From: CAYYJM01 sp964471755
GTDB lineage: Bacteria > Planctomycetota > Planctomycetia > Gemmatales > Gemmataceae
Length of the DNA stretch: 33,020 nt
NCBI GenBank assembly: GCA_964471755.1
Contig: CAYYJM010000036.1
Coordinates: forward strand, 1-33,020
Direction: 5' to 3'
Below are positions 1 through 7,214 of the stretch, piece by piece. Position numbers and translations under genes: made by a program. Numbering within the stretch: position 1 is the stretch's first letter; each line of letters begins with the position of its first letter. The notes below the pieces were generated by a model that searched no databases, was not told where the DNA came from, and was given only the letters and a program-made list of their open reading frames with translations.

Positions 1-1
1 A

Positions 2-1045
2 CTCTTCCTGACCCACTCGCCCGCCAAGGGCGGCAAGCAGCGCGCACTCCTGCGAATCGCTCGCCCGACGGGCAAGATCCTCTGGCAGAAGGCCATCGCG
101 TTCGAGGGCAAGGAGCCGACGCACGGCACCAACCCGTACTGTGCCGCCACGCCGGTGACCGATGGCGAACGTGTGATCGCCTCGCACGGCTCGGCCGGTG
201 TCGTCTGCTACGACCTCGACGGCAACCAGCTCTGGCATCGCGACCTGGGAACGTTCGTCCACATCTGGGGCACGGCCTCGTCGCCGATCCTGCACGGCGA
301 CAACGTCATCCTCAACTGCGGTCCCGGCGAGAGAACCTTCCTGATCGCGATGGATAAGAAGACCGGCAAGGAGGTCTGGAAGCTCGACATCCCTGGCGGT
401 GCCTCGGGCCTGGGCAAGGGAGCCAAATGGACCGGTTCGTGGAGTACGCCGCGTATCGTTTCGGTCGATGGCAAGGATCAACTCCTGGTCAGCTGGCCGC
501 ACACGTTGAAGGCTCACGACCCGAAGACGGGCACGGTGATCTGGGAATGCAAGGGCCTGTCGGACCTGGTCTACACCTCGGTCGTGGCCAACGACGCGGT
601 GGCCGTCGCCATGTCGGGCTATGGCGGCCAGGCCATCGCGGTCAAGGTCGGCGGCACCGGCGACGTGACGGAGACGCAGCGTCTCTGGCTGCACAAGGGC
701 AATCCCCAGCGGATCGGCTCCGGCGTCATCGTCGGCGAGCATCTGTACATGGCCAACGCCGCCCGGAACAGTTTGCAGTGCTTCGAGCTGAAGACCGGCA
801 AGAACCTGTGGAAGAACCATCCGGGCTACAACGGCCAGGCTCACTGGGGCAGCGTCGTCCTGGCCGGCGACCGACTCCTGGCCACGGATCAGAACGGTAC
901 GACGTTCGTGATCGAGGCAAAGCCGGAATTCAAGCTCCTGGGCCAGAACGCCCTCGGCGAACATGTCAACGCCTCACTGGCCATCTCCGACGGCGAGGTG
1001 TTCATCCGGACGTTCGATCATCTGTGGTGCATCGGTAAGAAGTAG
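2..1045 (+). CDS. PQQ-binding-like beta-propeller repeat protein, 5' end outside window
   Basis: The reading frame is open from base 2, so the gene starts before the window; the first in-frame ATG (155) lies inside the propeller and is not the true start. The protein shows repeated propeller blades of the PQQ-like type: strands such as TGKILWQK, GKEVWKLD, TGTVIWECK and GKNLWKNH, each followed by a segment like 'V..GE.LYMA'. The C-terminus FDHLWCIGKK is the usual end of the last blade in planctomycete members. These proteins are normally exported, but the signal peptide would be off-window. Whether PQQ is bound cannot be told; most such planctomycete proteins are annotated by fold only. It resembles the proteins at 14586-15860 and 27563-28849 and lies 32 bases upstream of the sulfatase gene, so co-transcription is likely. 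Confidence 0.9.
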   Translation, partial: LFLTHSPAKGGKQRALLRIARPTGKILWQKAIAFEGKEPTHGTNPYCAATPVTDGERVIASHGSAGVVCYDLDGNQLWHRDLGTFVHIWGTASSPILHGDNVILNCGPGERTFLIAMDKKTGKEVWKLDIPGGASGLGKGAKWTGSWSTPRIVSVDGKDQLLVSWPHTLKAHDPKTGTVIWECKGLSDLVYTSVVANDAVAVAMSGYGGQAIAVKVGGTGDVTETQRLWLHKGNPQRIGSGVIVGEHLYMANAARNSLQCFELKTGKNLWKNHPGYNGQAHWGSVVLAGDRLLATDQNGTTFVIEAKPEFKLLGQNALGEHVNASLAISDGEVFIRTFDHLWCIGKK

Positions 1046-1077
1046 GCCGGGCCAATCCAGTCAGGGGAGGAAACATC

Positions 1078-2457
1078 ATGTCGCAACGATCGCTTCTCGC
1101 GGCGTTAGTTCTCCTCGTCAGCGGTGTTGGTTTCGCCGCCGACAAACCCAACGTCATCTTCATCCTGGCCGACGATCTCGGCTGGACCGATCTCGGCTGT
1201 CAGGGCTCGAAATACTACGAGTCACCCAACATCGACCGTCTCGCCGCCCAGGGACTCCGCTTCACGCAGGGCTACAGCTGCGGGCCGAACTGTCAGCCGA
1301 CGCGGGCGGCGCTCATGTCCGGGCAGTACGGCCCACGCACCGGCGTTTACACCGTCGGCGGCATCGATCGCTTCAACTGGAAGTCGCGTCCGCTCAAACC
1401 CGTGGAGAACGTGACGCAGTTGCCCCGAGATCGCACCACGCTCGGCGGCGCGATGAAGTCGGCTGGCTACACCACGGCCCTGTTCGGCAAGTGGCACCTC
1501 GGCCAGATGGGTGAGTTTCACCCCGCCAGGCGCGGCTACGATGAAGCCATCACCTCGATGGGCAAGCACTTCAACTTCGCGACCCAGCCCGGGGTGGACG
1601 TGCCGAAAGGGGCCTACCTCGCCGACTGGTTGACCGACAAGGCCGTCGATTTCATCACGCGCAACCAGGCGAAGCCGTTCTTCCTCTGTCTCCATCACTA
1701 CGGCGTCCACTCGCCGTACCAGGCCAGGCCGGAACACATTCAGAAGTTCAAGGCGAAGCCCGGCGTAGGCGGCCACAATAATCCGGTCTACGCGGCGATG
1801 ATCTATAGCGTGGACGAGAGCGTCGGCCGGGTGATGAAGACGCTGGATGATCTGAAACTGAGCGAGCGAACGCTGGTGATCTTCAGCAGCGACAACGGCG
1901 GCGTCGGTGGCTATCTTCGCGAGGGGATTCTGGGCCACGACGCGACCGACAACGCCCCGTTGCGCGGCGGCAAGGGCATGCTCTACGAGGGTGGCATCCG
2001 CGTGCCGTATGTCTTTCGCTGGACGGGCACGATCAAGCCCGGTACGACGAGCGCCGAGCCGATCAACAGCGTCGATCTCTTCCCGACGCTGTTGGACCTC
2101 TCCGGCGGCAAGGCTCCCGCGAAGCACCCGCTCGACGGTGTCAGCTACCTGCCACTGCTCAAGGGCGAGAAGGCAACACTCGGTCGAGAGGCGCTCTACT
2201 GGCACTTCCCCGGCTACCTCGGTTCCGGTCAGAACACCTGGCGAACGACGCCGGCCGGGGCCATCCGCATGGGCGACTGGAAGTTGCAGGAGTTCTTCGA
2301 GACGGGCAAGCAGGAACTGTACAACCTCAGAGACGATCCTGGCGAGAAAAAGGACCTGGCGACCATGAATCCGACGAAACGCGACGAGTTGGCGAAGAAG
2401 CTGGCCGCGTGGCGGGAGTCGATCCAGGCTCCGATGCCAACCAGGAATTCGAGGTGA
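1078..2457 (+). CDS. Secreted sulfatase (arylsulfatase family, S1)
   Basis: 459 residues, close to the usual family length. Residues 1-20 form a signal peptide (hydrophobic LLAALVLLVSGVGFA, cleavage near FAA-D). The metal-binding DD of 'ILADDLGW' is at 32-33. The formylglycine motif is C72-Q-P-T-R followed by AALMSGQYG, so Cys72 is the residue expected to be oxidised by a maturase. 'FGKWHLG' (K138, H140), 'SSDNGG' (D272, N273) and 'LRGGKGMLYEGGIRVP' (K299) supply the remaining active-site positions. The C-terminal 'ELYNLRDDPGEKKDLA' is typical. A strong ribosome site, GGGGAGG at 1064-1070, sits 7 bases before the ATG. It should hydrolyse sulfate esters, probably on polysaccharides, in the periplasm; the substrate cannot be predicted. 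No formylglycine-generating enzyme is encoded in the window. Confidence 0.96.
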   Translation: MSQRSLLAALVLLVSGVGFAADKPNVIFILADDLGWTDLGCQGSKYYESPNIDRLAAQGLRFTQGYSCGPNCQPTRAALMSGQYGPRTGVYTVGGIDRFNWKSRPLKPVENVTQLPRDRTTLGGAMKSAGYTTALFGKWHLGQMGEFHPARRGYDEAITSMGKHFNFATQPGVDVPKGAYLADWLTDKAVDFITRNQAKPFFLCLHHYGVHSPYQARPEHIQKFKAKPGVGGHNNPVYAAMIYSVDESVGRVMKTLDDLKLSERTLVIFSSDNGGVGGYLREGILGHDATDNAPLRGGKGMLYEGGIRVPYVFRWTGTIKPGTTSAEPINSVDLFPTLLDLSGGKAPAKHPLDGVSYLPLLKGEKATLGREALYWHFPGYLGSGQNTWRTTPAGAIRMGDWKLQEFFETGKQELYNLRDDPGEKKDLATMNPTKRDELAKKLAAWRESIQAPMPTRNSR

Positions 2458-2499
2458 GGGCCGCTTTCTCATTGACGAGACCCTGCCCACAGGAACAAA

Positions 2500-4399
2500 A
2501 TGGACAAAGAGTCCGGCCACAGACGACCGCAGTCCCGGGTCCTGAGGTTTGACAACGCCTTGAACAACCCCATCACCACTGGTGGCAAGTCCGAAAGCCC
2601 GACCAGTCCCTGGCAAGAGCCAGAGGTTCTGGTCCTGGGCCGCTACCGCCTGCTCGAGAAGATCGGCCAGGGCGGCATGGGGGCCGTCTACAAGGCCGTT
2701 CACATCCGCCTCGGACAGAACGTCGCCATCAAGTCCATCCGGTTCGACGGCCGACTGGGCGAGGTCGAATCTCTGACCGCGCGGTTCTGCCGTGAAATGC
2801 GGGCCATCGGCGCGATCGACCACCCCAACGTNNNNNNNNNNNNNNNNNNNCGAGGCCGGCGTCTCCTACCTTGTCATGGAGTACGTCGCTGGCGTCGATC
2901 TCGAACGACTCATCCAGGTGACCGGGCCGCTGGGCGTGGCCGATGCGTGCGAACTGATCCGCCAGGCGGCCATCGGCCTGGCGTGCATCCACGCCCGTGG
3001 CTGGATTCACCGCGATCTCAAACCGTCGAACCTGCTCCTGTCGGAAGAGGGGGTGGTCAAGATCGCCGACCTCGGCCTGGCCCGAGCCGGTTCACCGACC
3101 GCGGTCGCCGACCCCGAAGGGATCGCCGACCCGACCCGGGCCGGGCAGTGGGTCGGCACTCCCGATTACATGGCCCCCGAGCAGGCCCGCGACTCCCGCA
3201 CCGTCGATGGCAGGGCCGATCTCTACAGCCTCGGCTGCACCCTGTTCCGCCTGCTCACCGGCCAGGTTCTCTATCCTTCGTCGCGATTCCCGACCGTCGC
3301 CGAGAAACTCGTTGCCCACCTGCGTGAGCCGATACCGCTCGTCTCCGACGTCCTGCGGGCTGCCGGCCATGCCGGCGATCCCGCCACCCTGGCCGCGGTC
3401 GATGCCGTCCTCCGCCGTCTCGTCGCGAAGGATCCGGCCGACCGCTTCGCCGACTCGGAAGCGGTCATTCACGCCCTGACCCCACTGGCGACCGGATGGG
3501 ACCCGACCCGTGTCTGGACCAGCTACCGGCCCCGGGACCGGTCGGTCGATGCGGTGTCGTCCGTGACAACTGGCTCCGAGCAGGCGAACGTCTCCATGAC
3601 GGCGACGACTCTGCCGCTTCACTCCGCAGCACCGCCCCAGGCACGGCGATCCCACCGGGCTCTGATCCCGGGCCTGTTCCTGCTGGCTACCCTGATCCCA
3701 GTCGGCTGGTTGCTGTCCGGTAACCTTCGCCCGGTCGAAGAAACTCCACCCGCCCAGCGTGACCTCGACGGCCTCGCCGTTCTCTGCTGGCACAACCTCC
3801 TCGATCGTCCGCCGCGTGAGGTCTCCTGGCCGCGTAACAACGGAGCCAGTCGGTGGAGTTTCGACGCCGCCTTGCAGGAGGTATTCGTTCACAACCACGA
3901 CCTCGGCATGCTCGAACTCGGCATGACCACGGCACCGCACTACATCCTGCGGGTCGGCCTGTTTCAGAATCGCTGGAAGGGGGGCCTCGCTCTTCACGTC
4001 GGCTGCCGATTGCCGACCGCCGAACGACCAGTGGGCCGCTCGCAGTTCTTCCAGCTGCGAGAGGAGTCCGACCGAGCGGGCAGGACCCACTTCAACATTA
4101 GCCGGGGCTTCGTCACCTTGACCCAGCGTCCGGACGGCCTGCTTGCCGGTTCCGCGACGGTGGTCGCCTCGTCGCGGTTGTCCAACGTGCGCGGCGAGCA
4201 GACCCTGGAGGTGGCGATCGCCGACCACCGCGTTGCCTGGGTCAAGGTCAACGGCGGTCCCCTGAAAGACTTGCTCGGCAAGAACATCGACGCGCTGTTC
4301 ACCTCCGAGGACGCCATCGGTGGGCTCGGCCTCCTGGTCGGCTCCAGCGATGGCCTGTTTCGCAACGCTCAGTTTCAGCTTCTGACCGCGCCCCCTTAA
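2500..4399 (+). CDS. Membrane-anchored Ser/Thr protein kinase (Hanks type), interrupted by N run
   Basis: AGGA at 2491-2494 precedes the ATG by 5 bases. The kinase domain begins at GRYRLLEKIGQGGMGAVYKA (Gly-rich loop 55-63), with catalytic lysine K78 in VAIK and the alpha-C glutamate E99. After the undetermined bases it continues in another frame with YLVMEYV, the HRDLKPSN catalytic loop (from 3008), DLGLA (DLG in place of DFG, from 3068) and the APE motif (near 3175). A single hydrophobic segment, GLFLLATLIPVGWLLSG (about 3672-3722), should cross the inner membrane. The roughly 220 residues beyond it end in 'VKVNGG...LGLLVGSSDGLFRNAQFQL', reminiscent of a LamG/3-keto-disaccharide-hydrolase-like jellyroll; that part is inference. 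The kinase would face the cytoplasm and the C-terminal domain the periplasm. The apparent frame change is most simply an artefact of the N run, so I treat this as one intact gene. Confidence 0.88.
2832..2850. other. Run of 19 N inside the kinase gene
   Basis: Nineteen undetermined bases separate HPNV (frame of 2500) from EAGVSYLVMEYV (frame of 2852). In kinases of this family, seven residues (as in VRAYDAG) normally lie between HPN-V/I and the EAGGV-type segment, which needs 21 bases between codon 111 and the Glu codon. Only 19 are present (18 N plus one c). The true undetermined stretch is therefore probably 21 bases rather than 19, which would restore a single frame. Confidence 0.8.
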
Positions 4400-4417
4400 C
4401 TTTTCATCACCCGACAG

Positions 4418-4424
4418 AAAGGAG
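4418..4424 (+). promoter_or_regulatory. Ribosome binding site supporting a GTG start at 4430
   Basis: AAAGGAG lies 5 bases before GTG 4430. The next in-frame ATG (4448) has no comparable site, so GTG is preferred. Confidence 0.6.
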
Positions 4425-4429
4425 CAATC

Positions 4430-5320
4430 GTGCCGCAACATCCGCCCATGAGACGAACCCTTCTCCCGATCGACGGAGTCGAGATTCAGTCACCGGCTGG
4501 GAATCGTCATCACTGTGCCAGTGATACCCTGTACGCCTCCGGCATCGCTGGCGCCAATGTCGTCAAGGTCTGGCTCAAGGTTCTGCGTCGTAACGACAAT
4601 GCCGCCATCCCGGATCCCCAAACCGCCGGCTTCGTTGAAGCCACTCTCGACGCTGGGGGATTCTACCACACGGCCGTGCCTGGCGTTCTGACAACGCCAC
4701 TGGACGGCAACAACGACAACAAGATGGTCGCCATCCCGGAACTGGCCGCTGGTTATGGTCCCACGGATACGGTCTATTTCGTTGGTCGGCCGGCCCAGGA
4801 GAATCTCACCGTCTCGGCCCTCTGCTGCATCTGGTTCACGTTCGCCGTCGATGGCCTGACCGGTCCCGGCCCGATGGGCGACACCGAGGCGAACGTCACC
4901 CAGCACCGGCCGCGCCGCTTCGTCGCTCCCATGAACGCGTTCCAGTTGAGTGTCAGCGCCAACGGTACCTGGCAGCACTTCCCGCAGGACGCCGCCTCCG
5001 GGCCCGATGGCATGCTTCCCCAGACCGATCTCGAGCTACCCGGCTATCGCAGCGGCAACTACCTGTCCGAGATGATCGACAACCTGTTCACTGAGGTGAA
5101 CAAGCTCATCGGCCTGTGGATCGACGCCTTCGACACGCCGATCAGTAGCCCATTCCCGATCGGGGCTGGCCCCTTCCTGGACATCGTCCCGGAAGACTCC
5201 CAGACCCTGGCCCTGGCGTTTCATGACGGCAAACGCTGGCACAACAACTCCGGCAGCGTCAACGTCGCCATCGAATGGCTCACGATCCAGCAGGGTTACT
5301 ACCGACTTCGCGGGTTCTGA
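4430..5320 (+). CDS. Protein of unknown function next to kinase
   Basis: 296 residues, GTG start chosen from the ribosome site. I do not recognise a family. There is no signal peptide or transmembrane segment. The sequence is rich in Gly, Pro, Asn and aromatic residues and looks beta-rich: 'GANVVKVWLKVLRR', 'DTVYFVGRPAQENLTVSALCC', 'NVAIEWLTIQQGYYRLRGF' at the end. One amphipathic helix (SEMIDNLFTEVNKLIGLWID, near residues 213-232) interrupts it. The gene starts 30 bases after the kinase stop on the same strand, so the two are probably co-transcribed and the protein could be a substrate or partner of the kinase; that is inferred from position only. Codon use looks like that of its neighbours. 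Confidence 0.75.
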   Translation: MPQHPPMRRTLLPIDGVEIQSPAGNRHHCASDTLYASGIAGANVVKVWLKVLRRNDNAAIPDPQTAGFVEATLDAGGFYHTAVPGVLTTPLDGNNDNKMVAIPELAAGYGPTDTVYFVGRPAQENLTVSALCCIWFTFAVDGLTGPGPMGDTEANVTQHRPRRFVAPMNAFQLSVSANGTWQHFPQDAASGPDGMLPQTDLELPGYRSGNYLSEMIDNLFTEVNKLIGLWIDAFDTPISSPFPIGAGPFLDIVPEDSQTLALAFHDGKRWHNNSGSVNVAIEWLTIQQGYYRLRGF

Positions 5321-5361
5321 CGCCGCTGACGACAGGGAATTGTCACCGGCCCGCTTTTCTG

Positions 5362-5404
5362 GGGTGCATCCCCGGCGATGCCAGCGGGTGCATCCCCGGC
5401 AATG
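5362..5404. repeat. Short tandem repeat, period 24
   Basis: GGGTGCATCCCCGGCGATG at 5362-5380 recurs as GGGTGCATCCCCGGCAATG at 5386-5404 with one difference. Each copy contains the small palindrome-like GGGTGCATCCCC. Function unknown. Confidence 0.75.
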
Positions 5405-5412
5405 CGGCCAAT

Positions 5413-5554
5413 GTAGGGTGGGCGGGAGCGCCACGGACGCCTGATACGTCCCGAGGCCCGCCACAGCGCAGGCCCACCGATGCTCCGACGGGAGCGCAGC
5501 GACACCGCAGTTGCCTTTTTCTGAACGGTGTCACTGCGCTCCCGCCCACCCTAC
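5413..5554. repeat. Nested inverted-repeat element (possible MITE-like or dispersed palindrome)
   Basis: Outer arms of 18 bases are perfect inverted copies (GTAGGGTGGGCGGGAGCG at 5413-5430 and its complement at 5537-5554). Inside lies a second stem: 5489-5507 pairs with 5526-5544 (19 bases, one mismatch) around an 18-base T-rich loop. The right arms of the two palindromes overlap, so two alternative stems are possible. There is no coding capacity. Its spread in the genome cannot be judged from one window. Confidence 0.75.
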
Positions 5555-5589
5555 GTGTCGCAATTACGGGGATGTGCCCGGTTTTCTGG

Positions 5590-5618
5590 TTGACGCCAGG
5601 GCAGACAATCAGTAAAGA
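5590..5618 (+). promoter_or_regulatory. Candidate sigma70-like promoter for the DUF1501 gene
   Basis: TTGACG (5590-5595) is separated by 17 bases from TAAAGA (5613-5618). The -35 box is good and the -10 box poor. It would leave a leader of about 115 bases before the ATG at 5743. Confidence 0.3.
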
Positions 5619-5742
5619 TAGAAACGCCTCCCCGGTTAGCGCAGGTTCCCTGCGCCAACCCAAGCGAAGAATCCTCCCACCGACTGGGTCCTACCTGCTG
5701 CGATGCCCATGACGGGGTCGCCTTCCACGGAGACGAATTCGT

Positions 5743-7038
5743 ATGACCGGTCCTGCGAATTTCCCTCGGCCGACGCGCCGGAGTTTCCTCCACGTCGGCT
5801 TCCTGGGCGGACTCGGCCTGACTCTGGGCGACTACCTCCGCCTCCAGGCCGCCCAGCCGACCCGCGAAGGCAAGGCGAAGAGCGTCATCCACATCTTCCT
5901 GCCGGGCGGCATTGCCCACCAGGAATCGTTCGACCCCAAGCCGTTCGCTCCGATCGAGTATCGCGGCGAGATGGGCACCATCCCGACCAAGCTGGAGGGC
6001 GTCGTCCTCAACGAGACGCTCAAGCAGACCGCCCAGATCGCGGACAAGATCACCATCTGCCGGTCGATGACGCACGGCGAGGCCGCCCACGAACGCGGCA
6101 CGCACAACATGTTCACCGGCTACCGCCCCAGCCCGGCCCTGACCTTCCCGAGCATGGGCAGCGTCGTCAGCCATGAGATGGGCGTGCGAAACAACCTGCC
6201 GCCCTACGTCTGCATCCCGAGCCAGCCGACGACCTATGCCGGTAGCGGCTACCTCTCCTCGGCGTTCGCTCCATTCAGCCTCGGCAGCGATCCGGCCAAT
6301 GCCGGTTTCACCGTCCAGGATCTGAAACTGCCCGGCGGCGTCGATGAAAAGCGTTTCACCACGCGCAAGAACCTGCTCCAGGCGGTCAACGACCACTTCG
6401 CGGCGAAGGAGAAGTCGGACAACCTCGACGCGATGGACACGTTCTACCAGCGTGCCTACAGCATGATCTCGTCGGACAAGGCCCGTGAGGCGTTCAACAT
6501 CAACGCCGAGACGCCGGCCATTCGCGATGAGTACGGCCGGAACGCGGCCGGTCAGCGGCTCCTGATGGCTCGCCGTCTCGTCGCGGCTGGCGTCCGTTTC
6601 GTCTCGCTGACCTACGGCGGCTGGGACATGCACGGTCAGATCAAGCAGGGCATGGCGGGCCAAATGCCGGCCCTCGACCAGGCCTTCGCCGCTCTGATCC
6701 GCGATCTCGATCGCAGCGGTCTGCTCGACAGCACGCTGGTCATGATCTCGTCGGAGTTCGGTCGGACGCCGAAGATCAACGCCACGGCCGGCCGCGATCA
6801 CTGGCCGAAGGTCTTCTCCGTCGTCCTGGCCGGTGGTGGCATCAAGAAGGGCTCCGTCTACGGCACCTCCGACGCAACGGCGACCGAGCCGGAAGACAAC
6901 CCGCTGACGGTCGAGGATCTGGCCGCCACGGTCTACCACTGCATCGGCATCGACTTCCAGAAGAAGCTGATGGCTCCGGGCAACCGGCCCATCGACATCG
7001 TGCGCGAGGCTCGCATCCGCCAGGATCTGCTGGCGTAA
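5743..7038 (+). CDS. DUF1501 family protein, Tat-exported
   Basis: 431 residues. The N-terminus carries a twin-arginine signal, TRRSFLHVGFLGGLGLTLG, with R12-R13, so export as a folded protein is expected. The body shows the DUF1501 hallmarks: 'IHIFLPGGIAHQESFDPKP', 'THGEAAHERGTHNMFTGYRP', 'GWDMHGQIKQGM', 'LVMISSEFGRTPKINATAGR' and 'DHWPKVFSVVLAGGGIKKG'. The fold belongs to the alkaline phosphatase/sulfatase superfamily; the biochemical activity is not established. GGAG at 5729-5732 lies 10 bases before the ATG. In planctomycetes this family usually sits beside DUF1549/DUF1553 proteins, as it does here two genes downstream, which suggests a shared exported complex or pathway. Confidence 0.96.
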   Translation: MTGPANFPRPTRRSFLHVGFLGGLGLTLGDYLRLQAAQPTREGKAKSVIHIFLPGGIAHQESFDPKPFAPIEYRGEMGTIPTKLEGVVLNETLKQTAQIADKITICRSMTHGEAAHERGTHNMFTGYRPSPALTFPSMGSVVSHEMGVRNNLPPYVCIPSQPTTYAGSGYLSSAFAPFSLGSDPANAGFTVQDLKLPGGVDEKRFTTRKNLLQAVNDHFAAKEKSDNLDAMDTFYQRAYSMISSDKAREAFNINAETPAIRDEYGRNAAGQRLLMARRLVAAGVRFVSLTYGGWDMHGQIKQGMAGQMPALDQAFAALIRDLDRSGLLDSTLVMISSEFGRTPKINATAGRDHWPKVFSVVLAGGGIKKGSVYGTSDATATEPEDNPLTVEDLAATVYHCIGIDFQKKLMAPGNRPIDIVREARIRQDLLA

Positions 7039-7102
7039 TCCCACCTGCTGCGTGCCCTCGTCTGGCGAGCAGGCGAGCCCCCGTCCTGGCGAGCCCCGTC
7101 CT

Positions 7103-7181
7103 GGCGAGCCCCCGACGAAAGTCGGGGGAGTTGTTTCCGGACGCTGTCGGGAACTCCCCCGGCTTTCGCCGGGGGCTCGCC
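7103..7181. repeat. Long imperfect palindrome between DUF1501 and PPC genes
   Basis: Arm 7103-7132 (GGCGAGCCCCCGACGAAAGT continuing to GGGGGAGTT) pairs with arm 7152-7181, 28 of 30 positions matching, around a 19-base loop. Each arm also folds on itself (CCCCCGAC/GTCGGGGG). Two extra copies of CTGGCGAGCCCC precede the left arm (7084-7098 region). The same unit appears as a single arm at 24305-24333. Confidence 0.85.
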
Positions 7182-7214
7182 ACCATCCCCCACCCCGCGC
7201 AAGGATACCCACCC

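Larger units (their letters stand above)
5321..5742. other. Gene-free spacer of 422 bases with repeats and a candidate promoter
   Basis: No credible gene was found here; short frames exist on both strands but lack ribosome sites and family signatures. The stretch contains a 24-base-period direct repeat (5362-5404), a nested inverted-repeat element (5413-5554) and a possible promoter (5590-5618) for the downstream DUF1501 gene. Confidence 0.7.

Noticed and set aside
1222..2823. Long open frame on the minus strand opposite the sulfatase
   Set aside because: It is antisense to a clear sulfatase, is rich in Arg/Val/Asp as expected for a GC-rich shadow, and has no family motifs.
2500..4399. Kinase as a frameshifted pseudogene
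   Set aside because: All kinase motifs are intact on both sides, and the frame change falls exactly on undetermined bases whose expected length restores the frame.
5362..5404. CRISPR array
   Set aside because: Only two imperfect short copies with a 5-base gap; no spacers of proper length and no cas genes.
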